In this document: positions 34,825 to 42,957 of the stretch, in pieces
How the letters are laid out: the number at the start of each line of letters is the position of its first letter
Numbering within the stretch: the stretch's first letter is position 1
Assembly: GCA_965220955.1 (NCBI GenBank)
Contig: CBDCRK010000008.1
Span: 124,001-188,000 of the forward strand
Origin: CBDCRK01 sp965220955
Lineage (GTDB): Bacteria; Desulfobacterota; Binatia; Bin18; CBDCRK01
Reading direction: 5' to 3'
Length of the DNA: 64,000 nt
Program-made: the position numbers and the translations under genes
Notes under the pieces: model-generated
The model's database searches: none
Seen by the model: only the letters and a program-made list of their open reading frames with translations
Told to the model about the DNA's origin: nothing

Positions 34825-35862
34825 ATGGCAAAAGATAACGGCGATGATCGTAATCGGGCTATTGATCTGGCAGTTAGCCAGATCGAGAAGCAGTTTGGTA
34901 AAGGCTCAATCATGAAGCTGGGCGAGGAGGCTTTTGTTCACGACGTTCCCGTTGTTTCCACGGGTTCTATTGGCCTCGACCTTGCCTTAGGGGTAGGTGG
35001 GCTTCCCCGGGGACGGGTGGTTGAGATCTATGGGCCCGAAGCTTCGGGTAAGACCACCTTGGCTCTTCATGTTGTGGCTGAAGCACAGAAAGATAACGGC
35101 CTGGTGGCCTATATCGATGCCGAGCATGCTCTGGATGTCAACTATTCACGCAAGTTGGGAGTGAAGGTTGATGACCTGTTCGTCTCTCAGCCTGATAATG
35201 GTGAGCAGGCCCTGGAGATCACGGATACGCTTGTGCATAGTGGCGCTTTCGATGTCATTGTCATTGACTCGGTTGCCGCGCTTGTTCCCAGGGCAGAAAT
35301 CGAGGGCGAGATGGGTGAGCCCCAGATGGGATTGCAGGCCCGTCTTATGTCGCAGGCGCTACGCAAGTTGGTTGGCAACATCTCTCGCTCCCGTACTCTG
35401 GTTGTTTTCATTAACCAGATCCGCATGCGCATTGGCGTGATGTTCGGTAACCCCGAGACCACTACCGGCGGTAACGCGCTCAAATTTTACGCCTCTACCC
35501 GCCTGGATATCCGCCGTACCGGTGCCATCAAGCAAGGAGATGAAGTTATAGGCAACCGCACTAAAGTCAAGGTGGTGAAAAACAAGCTTGCCCCTCCATT
35601 CAGAGATGCTGAATTTGACATTATCTATGGCACAGGTATCTCTAAGGAAGGGGAACTGATCGATCTCGGAGCCGAGCACGGTATTATCGAGAAAAGCGGA
35701 GCCTGGTATTCCTTTAATAGCGAGCGCATTGGCCAGGGCCGAGAGAATGCCAAAGGGTTCCTTAGGGAAAACTCCGGGGCGGCCACAATGGTTGAGGATA
35801 GGTTGCGGGAAAAGTTTGGTCTTGTGCCTGTTAGCGCACAACAGAGCCAGGTACAAGAGTAG
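34825..35862 (+). CDS. recA: Recombinase RecA
   Basis: 345 residues, normal length. It drives strand exchange in recombination and SOS induction. KQFGKGSIMKLGE, GPEASGKTTLALH (Walker A, 70-82), YIDAEHALD, VIVIDSVAALVPRAEIEGEM, FINQIRMRIGVMFGNPETTT and GGNALKFYASTRLDIRR are all intact. No clear LexA box was seen in the 40 bp before it. recX follows 20 bp later. Confidence 0.98.
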   Translation: MAKDNGDDRNRAIDLAVSQIEKQFGKGSIMKLGEEAFVHDVPVVSTGSIGLDLALGVGGLPRGRVVEIYGPEASGKTTLALHVVAEAQKDNGLVAYIDAEHALDVNYSRKLGVKVDDLFVSQPDNGEQALEITDTLVHSGAFDVIVIDSVAALVPRAEIEGEMGEPQMGLQARLMSQALRKLVGNISRSRTLVVFINQIRMRIGVMFGNPETTTGGNALKFYASTRLDIRRTGAIKQGDEVIGNRTKVKVVKNKLAPPFRDAEFDIIYGTGISKEGELIDLGAEHGIIEKSGAWYSFNSERIGQGRENAKGFLRENSGAATMVEDRLREKFGLVPVSAQQSQVQE

Positions 35863-35882
35863 TCCCGCTAGCCTCCTAACCC

Positions 35883-36365
35883 ATGGACAGCCTCAGGCAC
35901 AAGCCTCCTGCTCACCTGACTCCTCTCCAGTACGCATACCGCCTGCTTGCCCGGCGGGCTTATAGTGAAAAAGAACTCGAGCAGCGCCTTGAGGGCAAGG
36001 GCTTTACCTCAAAAGCAGTAGTCCAGGCTGTTACGCGGCTCAAAGCCCAAGGATATGTCAACGACGCTTCCTTAGCATGCGAGCAGGTGGAGCAGCTTAA
36101 AAGAAGAGGGTACGGCAGGCGGTATATCCAACACAAGCTTGCCCATAGAGGTATTGCCGCTTCTCTGGTCGATCAGACAACGCAAGAGGTAGTCAGCTCT
36201 GAAGAAGAGCTGGAGACCGCCCGCCGCCTGCTGCAAAGACGCTTTGGTGAGGATGGGCCTAGAGACCGCAAGGCCCGAGAGAGAGGATTTCGTTTTCTCC
36301 TTAGCCGGGGTTACTCCATGGATATTGCCGCTGCCCTGGTAACTAATAGGGAAGACCCATGCTGA
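35883..36365 (+). CDS. recX: Regulatory protein RecX
   Basis: 160 residues of repeated three-helix units, starting LTPLQYAYRLLARRAYSEKE and including LEQRLEGKGFTSKAVVQAV and KLAHRGIAASLV. RecX binds RecA filaments and damps RecA activity. Directly downstream of recA, as usual. The C-terminus (FLLSRGYSMDIAAAL) is complete. Confidence 0.9.
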   Translation: MDSLRHKPPAHLTPLQYAYRLLARRAYSEKELEQRLEGKGFTSKAVVQAVTRLKAQGYVNDASLACEQVEQLKRRGYGRRYIQHKLAHRGIAASLVDQTTQEVVSSEEELETARRLLQRRFGEDGPRDRKARERGFRFLLSRGYSMDIAAALVTNREDPC

Positions 36366-36432
36366 GCGTGGTCGAAAAATTGATCCATTAGTTTATTAAG
36401 AAAATCGTCAATGAAAAATGGACGAATGAAAG

Positions 36433-39152
36433 ATGGGAGCTATGACCGGGGGAGAAATTAGGGAGAGTTTTCTGCGTTTTTTTGCTGAGCGAGGCCATAG
36501 GATTGTGCCTAGCACTTCGCTCATTCCTGCCAGTGACCCCACGCTTCTTTTTACCAACGCTGGTATGGTGCCATTTAAAGACATTTTTCTGGGGATGGAA
36601 AACCCAACTCATTCTCGGGTGGTCGATTCACAAAAGTGCCTGCGCGTGTCAGGCAAGCACAACGATCTAGAAGAGGTAGGACGGGATACCTACCATCATA
36701 CCTTTTTTGAAATGCTTGGTAACTGGTCTTTTGGCGACTACTATAAGAAGGAAGCTATTGCCTGGGCCTGGGAGCTGCTCACCGAGGTATGGAAACTTCC
36801 CAAAGACAAACTCTGGGCTACAGTCTACACCACTGATGACGAGGCAGAGGAGTGGTGGCGGAAAGAAACCGATATCAATCCTAGCCATATTCTGCGCTTT
36901 GGCGAGAAAGACAACTTCTGGGAAATGGGCGAGGCCGGTCCCTGCGGTCCCTGCAGCGAGATCCACATCGATAGAGGGGAGCAGGCCTGTGATAAGGTGG
37001 GCACCCTGGACCATGTTTGCGGGGTGAACGTTGGCTGCGCCCGTTACATTGAGCTCTGGAATCTTGTCTTTATTCAGTACAACCGGGGTCCGGACGGGAG
37101 CCTTACCGAGCTGTCGGCCAAGCATGTGGACACCGGCATGGGGCTTGACCGTATTGCCGCTGTTCTGCAGGGAGTAAAAGGGAACTATGACTCGGATTTG
37201 CTCAGAGATCTGATATCTCGGGTCGAGGGTATGAGTGGTACGCCACCCGGTGGGACGCCACCCGGTGGACGCCACCCGCAGGAAAACAATACGGAGACGA
37301 TTCTGAGCAGGATATCTCCTTTCGCGTGATTGCCGACCATAGCCGGACCATCTCTTTTCTCATTGCCGATGGGGTGGTACCGAGCAACGAGGGACGGGGC
37401 TATGTACTCCGCCGTATTTTGCGGCGCGCCTGCCGCCATGGCCGACTCCTGGGATTTGAGTCGCCGTTCCTCTTTCAGATAACCGAGGAAGTAGCCAGGC
37501 TCATGGGCTCTGCCTACCCAGAGCTGATTGAGAGATTAGATTACATTACCGACTCGATCCGCACAGAAGAGGAGCGCTTTGCTGACACCTTGGGCAAGGG
37601 GCTGGCCCTGCTTGAGCAGGAGATCGGCCTGCTGCACAGTGCCCCGCCGGGACAAAGCGGCAAAAAAATTCTTCCCGGAGATGTTGCCTTTCGCCTATAC
37701 GATACCTATGGGTTCCCCCTTGATCTGACAGAGGACTTCCTCTCCTCCGAGGGACTGGACGTTGATCGGGAGGGTTTTGACCGGGAAATGGAGAGGCAGC
37801 GGGCCCGGGCTCGGGAGGCACAGAAAGGAGTTGTCTATGTAGGCGCCTCTCTTCCAGGGGTTAGCTCCCGCTTTGTTGGAGACAGAGCTGACGAGTGGGA
37901 ATCGGAAGTCCTTGCTACCCTGGTGAACAATGAGGACAGCGGGCGGGCTATTCGTGAGGGTGAAGAACTAGGGATTGTTACTGCCGAGACTCCTTTCTAT
38001 GGAGAATCGGGCGGTCAGGTTGGTGATCAAGGTGTTATGGAAACCACCAGGGGAGATCTGATCGAGATCACCGACACCCAGAAACCTGCGCCTGACCTTA
38101 TCCTTCATCGTGGCAGGGTAGTACGAGGAGCGGTTTCTGTTGGGGACAAAGTGCGGCTGTGTATAGACCGAAAGTTTAGAGAGGCAACCCGTTTAAACCA
38201 CTCGGCCACGCATATCCTGCATGCCGCTTTGCGCCAGTTTCTAGGAATGCAGGTGCGCCAGGCCGGTTCTCTGGTGGCTCCCGATCGTTTGCGTTTTGAC
38301 TTCACCCAGATGGGACCAATAAAAGAAGAACTGCTTGAGCGCATTGAAGAAGAGGTTAACGCTCACATCCGGGAGAACGCTCAGGTAATCACTGAAGAAA
38401 TGTCTTTTCAGGAGGCGCTCAAAAAAGGAGCCCTGGCTTTCTTTGGGGAAAAGTATGGTGACAGGGTACGAGTAGTACAGATGGGAGATTTCTCCCTGGA
38501 ACTCTGTGGCGGTACGCACGTGGCTCGCTCTGGGGACATTGGCTTCTTTAAGCTTAGGGGCGAAAGCGGAGTGGCTGCGGGAGTGAGAAGGGTTGAGGCA
38601 GTGACTGGCGAGGGCGCCCTTGAGTGGGTCAGGCAGCGGGAGCGGATTCTGCGCGAGGTAGGCGGTATTTTAAAAGGGACAGAAGAGGAGGCGGTGGAGA
38701 GGCTGGAAAAGCTCTTCGCCCAGCAACGGGAGCTGGAGAGGCGGATTACCCAGATGCAGAGTCGGCTGGCTGGGAATCAAAGCGAGGATATTTTCTCCAG
38801 AGCGCGCAAGCTCAATGGCGCGACCGTACTCTCCAGTCGGGTGGAGGGGGTAGACGAAAAAGGTGTAAGAGAGATGGCTGACGGTTTGAGAGAGAGGATT
38901 GGCTCGGGGGTCATTGTTCTCGGCACCGCAGGGGAGGAGAAGGTATTTCTGCTAGCCGTGGTGACCAAAGACATGACGGGAAAGTACCATGCGGGAGAGA
39001 TCCTCAAACAGATTGCTCCCCTTGTAGGTGGTGGGGGAGGAGGCCGGCCGGACTTTGCCCAGGCTGGGGGAAAGAACCCTTCGGGTCTGGATAAGGCTCT
39101 GGCAAAGGTATATGACCTTATTGGCGAGGATGAGCCTGCAACCAGCGCTTAA
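36433..39152 (+). CDS. alaS: Alanyl-tRNA synthetase, interrupted by a one-base frameshift
   Basis: Read as two frames, 36433-37329 and 37326-39152. The first has the class II motifs (FTNAGMVPFKD, HNDLEEVGRDTYHHTFFEML, NFWEMGEAGPCGPCSEIH). The second carries on with FRVIADHSRTISFLIADGVV, the editing domain (HSATHILHAAL, LCGGTHVARSGDIGFF) and the C-Ala end (GGGGGGRPDFAQAGG). Adding one G at 37265-37268 joins them without loss through KQYGDDSEQDISF. The defect lies in a triplicated 15-bp repeat whose third unit is one base short. Either an assembly or base-calling error, a true mutation, or slippage. MTGGEI at 36442 is an alternative start. Confidence 0.9.
37235..37278 (+). repeat. Three 15-bp tandem units (third 14 bp) within alaS
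   Basis: Units GTGGTACGCCACCCG, GTGGGACGCCACCCG and GTGGACGCCACCCG. Each full unit adds GGTPP. The missing G in the third shifts the frame by -1. Confidence 0.9.
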
Positions 39153-40344
39153 AGTTAGCCAGACCGAGAAACTTACAAGGAAAGGAGGATACAAGATCGC
39201 ACTAGACCATACGGCAGAAAATGTAACCCATCTGCACTTTGAGGACCACAGGCTCTTCCGTGACCTCCTCGGCCAGCATAACGACCATATTCGAGCTCTA
39301 GAGAGGGCTATAGGGGTAAAAATCGGGGTTGCCGGGGCCTCCCTCAGCATTGGAGGGGATGAAGTCGAAAGGGAGTTGGCCAGCAGGGTGATCTCCCAGA
39401 TTTATGGGCTTCTGGAGAACGGCTATCCTATTTACTCCAGCGATGTTGATTATGCTATCCGTATTCTAAGCGGCAATCGCAACGCCCGTCTCAAAGACAT
39501 CTTTCTTGATACTATCTATGTGGCTGGTAATCGGCGAGTTATAACGCCCAAAAGTGTGGCGCAAAAAGCCTATATTGATGCCATCCGCAACTTTGACATT
39601 GTCTTTGGCATAGGTCCAGCCGGAACCGGGAAGACTTTTTTGGCTATGGCCGTAGCGGTGGCCGAGCTTATGAAGAATAACTTTAGTCGCATCGTCCTGA
39701 CCCGTCCGGCAGTAGAGGCGGGAGAGAAACTGGGTTTCTTGCCCGGAGATCTGGCAGAGAAGATCAACCCTTATCTTCGTCCCCTCTATGATGCCCTCCA
39801 TGACATGGTGGACTTCGATCGGGTTCGTAAGATGATGGAGAGAAGCATCATAGAGGTCGCCCCTCTGGCATTTATGCGAGGAAGAACGCTTAATGATTCC
39901 TTTGTCATCCTGGACGAGGCCCAGAACACCACCAACGAACAGATGAAAATGTTTCTCACCCGTCTTGGCTATGGGTCCAAAGCGGTCATTACCGGGGACA
40001 TCACCCAGGTTGACCTGCCTGTAGGAACTCGATCTGGTCTCAAACAGGCATGGGGAATTCTTAAAGACATTACGGACATTAAGTTTGTCTTTTTCACCGA
40101 AAAGGATGTAGTGCGCCACCGCCTGGTGCAGGATGTGATCCTGGCTTATGAACGCATGGAAGCACAAAAAGAGAGTAGCAGAGCAGGGGCAAAACGGGCA
40201 GAGATCCCAGCCCAAGGCGAGGGTGGCGGTCTACGTTATGAAGGGGCTTCTGGGAGTGAATCGTGGGAATATGACGCGGTGGGCGAAGACGATTCTTCAG
40301 CAGATGGAGAAAATGGAGGCGGAGCTCAGCCTGGCTCTGGTTAG
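39130..40344 (+). CDS. phoH: PhoH-family ATPase with an unusual C-terminal extension
   Basis: 404 residues from ATG 39130, which overlaps the alaS end by 23 bp; an upstream frame to 39028 exists. FDIVFGIGPAGTGKTFLAMA (Walker A), RPAVEAGEKLGFLPGDL, and FVILDEAQNTTNEQMKMFLT (Walker B) are the PhoH core, thought to act in RNA metabolism with YbeY. Homology should end near VQDVILAYERME. The last ~60 residues are low-complexity Gly/Glu/Ser and run out of frame over the first 122 bp of ybeY. A lost stop codon would explain this. Confidence 0.88.
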   Translation: MSLQPALKVSQTEKLTRKGGYKIALDHTAENVTHLHFEDHRLFRDLLGQHNDHIRALERAIGVKIGVAGASLSIGGDEVERELASRVISQIYGLLENGYPIYSSDVDYAIRILSGNRNARLKDIFLDTIYVAGNRRVITPKSVAQKAYIDAIRNFDIVFGIGPAGTGKTFLAMAVAVAELMKNNFSRIVLTRPAVEAGEKLGFLPGDLAEKINPYLRPLYDALHDMVDFDRVRKMMERSIIEVAPLAFMRGRTLNDSFVILDEAQNTTNEQMKMFLTRLGYGSKAVITGDITQVDLPVGTRSGLKQAWGILKDITDIKFVFFTEKDVVRHRLVQDVILAYERMEAQKESSRAGAKRAEIPAQGEGGGLRYEGASGSESWEYDAVGEDDSSADGENGGGAQPGSG

Positions 40345-40504
40345 TAACAAGGAGATCCAAGAGTTAAACCGCCGCTACCGGGGACAAGATAAACCCACAG
40401 ACGTTCTCTCCTTTCCCTTACAGGACCGTCTCTGTCCCACTCTCCTGGGTGAGGTGGTTATTTCCCTGGACACTGCCGCATGGGCAAAAAAGAACGAGAG
40501 TTAA
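40223..40504 (+). pseudogene. ybeY: ybeY 5' part (endoribonuclease YbeY, interrupted)
   Basis: GTG at 40223 behind AAGGCGAGG. The text NKEIQELNRRYRGQDKPTDV, then LSFPL and LLGEVVISLDTAAWAKK, is YbeY. It then hits a stop after a run of six A (40490-40495). A one-base shift there would extend it by ~20 codons to about 40555. The zinc-binding HGxLHLLGYDH segment is missing here but appears at 41205. The gene is split by ~650 bp. Confidence 0.85.
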
Positions 40505-40572
40505 AGGCGCTGCTGGAAAACCAGGCTGGTCTGCGCTCAGATCTATGTTGAGGCTGCTCACCTTGCGCTCCT

Positions 40573-40851
40573 TTATGTTTTTGCTTCCGCCTCAAGACGC
40601 TGCATAATCCCTTTCAGCTCATTAACCTGCCACTCTGCATACTGAGGGTCTTTGCGCCGGATATCCTCATCTGCCTCAAAGTGCTGCAAGGCGTGGTAGG
40701 CCTCACACAGGAGAGGATCAGCCAGATAGTCCTCTTCCGCAGGCCAGGAGGCAAAGACCTCATCCAGGGATATTTCCCCCTGCAAAACCCGCTTAATGAA
40801 ATGCGTCACCTTGCTCCTCAGCTCTTGGGCTAAGGGTCGTATCACTTTCAT
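40573..40851 (-). CDS. Small hypothetical protein inside the ybeY insertion
   Basis: 92 residues, acidic and helical: RSKVTHFIKRVLQGEISLDE, then FASWPAEEDYLADPLL and HFEADEDIRRKDPQYAEWQV. Its ATG overlaps the stop of the 74-residue gene (4 bp). Small acidic proteins of this look often follow toxin C-terminal modules as immunity-type partners. That is inference only. Family not recognised. Confidence 0.6.
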   Translation of the reverse strand: MKVIRPLAQELRSKVTHFIKRVLQGEISLDEVFASWPAEEDYLADPLLCEAYHALQHFEADEDIRRKDPQYAEWQVNELKGIMQRLEAEAKT

Positions 40852-41072
40852 AAAGCCCTCCCTCCTCTCTTTCGCCTCGCCAGGGGATTAAGCAGATGAT
40901 GTTTCTCCATATAGGGAGCTATGTGATAATGTAAGACTGATTTTCCCGTACTCCCAGGAAGGGGATGAAGATCTAACCTAAAAATTGGCCTGCCTCGATA
41001 ACGAATTTGGCAAATCCTTCCTTTCCCATGCCTTAAGCTGGGAGAGGGACCATCGATTTTTATTCTCCGCAA
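40848..41072 (-). CDS. Small basic protein upstream of the acidic partner
   Basis: 74 residues from TTG at 41072. KIDGPSPSLRHGKGRICQIR, then YRGRPIFRLDLHPLPG and LHYHIAPYMEKHHLL. The His-rich, basic end with an acidic partner directly behind recalls C-terminal toxin modules of polymorphic toxins with immunity genes. There is no longer N-terminal delivery region in frame. I do not recognise the family, and this reading is tentative. 41073-41192 shows nothing else. Confidence 0.5.
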   Translation of the reverse strand: MRRIKIDGPSPSLRHGKGRICQIRYRGRPIFRLDLHPLPGSTGKSVLHYHIAPYMEKHHLLNPLARRKRGGRAL

Positions 41073-41192
41073 AGCACCCCTTTTGCCTCCAAGCTCCTCT
41101 CCCTACGTACCACCCTCATAATGGGTTCCCCTCGACTTAGAGCGGTTTTAAGGTAACCCATCACGAGTAAGAAGAAGATTCCAAGCAGTGTA

Positions 41193-41260
41193 AACTCTCC
41201 CAGCCACGGCATGCTTCACCTTCTTGGCTATGACTATGAAATCTCCCGCGCCGAGTCTCT
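41193..41260 (+). pseudogene. ybeY: ybeY 3' part with the zinc-binding motif
   Basis: The frame NSPSHGMLHLLGYDYEISRA at 41193-41252 is the conserved YbeY metal site (HGxLHLLGYDH, last His replaced by Tyr). It is on the same strand as the 5' part and would directly follow residue ~111, the right distance. The frame runs on to 41369 without further homology, so the 3' end is also lost. Confidence 0.75.
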
Positions 41261-41313
41261 GCTGATGGCTTCCGGCGATGGGGTGACTCTGACGAGTTTT
41301 TTACGTATTGTCA

Positions 41314-41943
41314 TTATAAGCCCTCACTCTTGTCGGGGTCAGCAGCAGTCGGCGTACCCATCTTCCTGAGTTCCGCCAGGAGACGGACAATGTCCCGGTA
41401 ACACTTGTCGAAGGAATCGGCTTGGCGAGCTATGTCCAGGTCAAAGGATGCCGCCAGGGCCGGTTGGTCCAGGGTCTCGCTGTAGGCCCGGCCGCTCTCC
41501 ATGCGGTGACTGAGCCACTCTTTCGTGTCACGGATAGCCTCTGGATCTGCCGGAGGTTGTAGGTCTTTTGTGAGCCCCCGCTGCCCGCGGAGCGATTCCG
41601 CTGCAGCAAGAAACCATGCCTCGAACTCGTGTTTTGCCAGGACAACGGCTAGGGGCAGGTCACTACGAACCTGGATGGCCCGTTGGAGCAATTGAGGACC
41701 GAGTTGGGCCGGGCAGTCTGTGTCGCTGTCAAGTACAATGAAGATGGCACCGTGACTGCCAATCCTGCGAGCAGCTAGCTCGACAGCCCTCTCAAGTTCA
41801 TCGGGTCTAAGCAGCTTGCTCTTTGGCACTAATATACCTGTTTCAGTAGGGTAGACTCTTTTTGACTGGGCATATATAAAGGGGGAATCAACAAAGAAGA
41901 GAATGATCCCCTGCCAGAAACAGAGCAGAATAAAGAGTTTCAC
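41314..41943 (-). CDS. DUF4276 (TOPRIM-like) protein with a replaced N-terminus
   Basis: 209 residues. From ~residue 42 on it follows DUF4276: SKLLRPDELERAVELAARRI, then GAIFIVLDSDTDCPAQLGP, VVLAKHEFEAWFLAAAESLR, DTKEWLSHRM, LDQPALAASFDLDIAR and SFDKCYRDIVRLL. The family normally starts with an IVEGxxE strand of the TOPRIM fold. Here the first ~40 residues are a hydrophobic stretch antisense to another gene remnant. So the 5' end is lost and replaced. The expected partner, an AAA ATPase, lies at 42958-44205. Probably inactive. Confidence 0.7.
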   Translation of the reverse strand: MKLFILLCFWQGIILFFVDSPFIYAQSKRVYPTETGILVPKSKLLRPDELERAVELAARRIGSHGAIFIVLDSDTDCPAQLGPQLLQRAIQVRSDLPLAVVLAKHEFEAWFLAAAESLRGQRGLTKDLQPPADPEAIRDTKEWLSHRMESGRAYSETLDQPALAASFDLDIARQADSFDKCYRDIVRLLAELRKMGTPTAADPDKSEGL

Positions 41944-42063
41944 AACTTTGCTGACCTGGCAAAGAAGCTTTTTTCTGTCCCACGGGAGGAGGCAAGAGCG
42001 GAAGAAGCTTCGGACAAGGCCAGCAAAGAGAAGTCTCCTCAGACATGGGACCGTGTGCCATAA
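41866..42063 (+). pseudogene. Possible small gene remnant without a start codon
   Basis: An open frame ending TAA at 42061 reads PETEQNKEFHNFADLAKKLF, then SVPREEARAEEASDKASKEK. This is the composition of widespread small proteins with an NPxFxxFxxLxxKLLxVPKEE motif. No ATG, GTG or TTG starts it, and a TGA lies at 41863. Overlaps the odd N-terminus of the DUF4276 gene on the other strand. Confidence 0.35.
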
Positions 42064-42076
42064 CTTATCATTGCGA

Positions 42077-42514
42077 TCATGTTATCGGCACAGTAACGTC
42101 CGCAGAAATAACCTCGAAGAACAGGCGGTTCTTTGAAGGATTGTATATCATCCGCCACTTATTCAATATGTCTCGCCCAAGTAGGGAAGGGAGGTCCATT
42201 ATTTCTGAATCGGGAGCACTAACCTGTAGGGCTATGTCGTAGACGTGTAGGTAACGTTTCGGCTCCGAAAACACGACAAGTGCTGACTCTACATAATTGT
42301 GGCAAATCCCTCCTACCCCGACGCTTGGGTTACTGCCCTTTAACTTTGAGTAGTCAAGGCGCATGCGTTTGCCATCGCCAGGCATCAGCACGCTTCTATC
42401 AGCGCCAGTATCAACACAGAAGGAAATATTGCTGCCGATTTTGAGCCTAGGAAAGAATAGGCGACCTTCAATGTAGGGTCGCCCAGACGTGTCACCGAAT
42501 CTGCCCCTCAGCAC
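42077..42514 (-). CDS. Retropepsin-like aspartic protease
   Basis: 145 residues. FCVDTGADRSVLMPGD has the DTGA active-site triad of retroviral-type proteases, followed by a flap-like GVGGICHNYVES and the C-terminal LPSLLGRDILNKWRM (hydrophobic-G-R/D motif). Single-domain, so it should act as a dimer. No signal peptide. It starts 5 bp after the stop of the DUF5678 gene, suggesting a two-gene operon. Confidence 0.8.
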   Translation of the reverse strand: MLRGRFGDTSGRPYIEGRLFFPRLKIGSNISFCVDTGADRSVLMPGDGKRMRLDYSKLKGSNPSVGVGGICHNYVESALVVFSEPKRYLHVYDIALQVSAPDSEIMDLPSLLGRDILNKWRMIYNPSKNRLFFEVISADVTVPIT

Positions 42515-42519
42515 GGTGC

Positions 42520-42807
42520 CTACAAGATCATGGTACGCTGGTTTTTATTGATAAACCGTACAAGCACCTGCTCCCGAGGGAACTCCTTTTCGTCGATCTG
42601 TGTCATGACGGAACCAAACGTTTTCCCCTGGGCCACCACCTTCCCCTGGTAGACTGCAATCCACTTCTTGTCGTAGAGATCTATCATCCGCGGGTGTTTT
42701 GCGGAGAGAACCTTTGCCGCCCTCCTAAAGCGCTCAAGCCCCTGGTCAATGTCCGCTGGATTGCCAATCTGTTTGAGGATCGCCCTGGTCCGTGCCTCGG
42801 TCAGCAT
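42520..42807 (-). CDS. DUF5678-like protein
   Basis: 95 residues. The C-terminal half (YDKKWIAVYQGKVVAQGKTF, then GSVMTQIDE and VLVRFIN) is the DUF5678 pattern. The N-terminal half is helical. A GGAGGA site precedes the ATG. Small proteins of this type are often found beside aspartyl proteases; one could be the substrate or regulator of the other. That is inference. Confidence 0.7.
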   Translation of the reverse strand: MLTEARTRAILKQIGNPADIDQGLERFRRAAKVLSAKHPRMIDLYDKKWIAVYQGKVVAQGKTFGSVMTQIDEKEFPREQVLVRFINKNQRTMIL

Positions 42808-42936
42808 AACGTCCTCCTTTGTTTTATTTTAGTTTCATTTGTCGTGGAGGACATAAGTTGAAAACAGGAGAGGTCTTCTATTTCATGATGAATTCTGGAT
42901 TTGTCAACCCCCCCACTGACCCACTACCTGTAATAG

Positions 42937-42957
42937 AGAAGGGGGCGTTAGCCCCCC
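42937..42957 (-). terminator. Hairpin directly after the AAA ATPase gene
   Basis: On the minus strand GGGGGC, loop TAAC, GCCCCC follows the stop codon at once, then TTCTCTATT. A likely intrinsic terminator. Confidence 0.6.
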
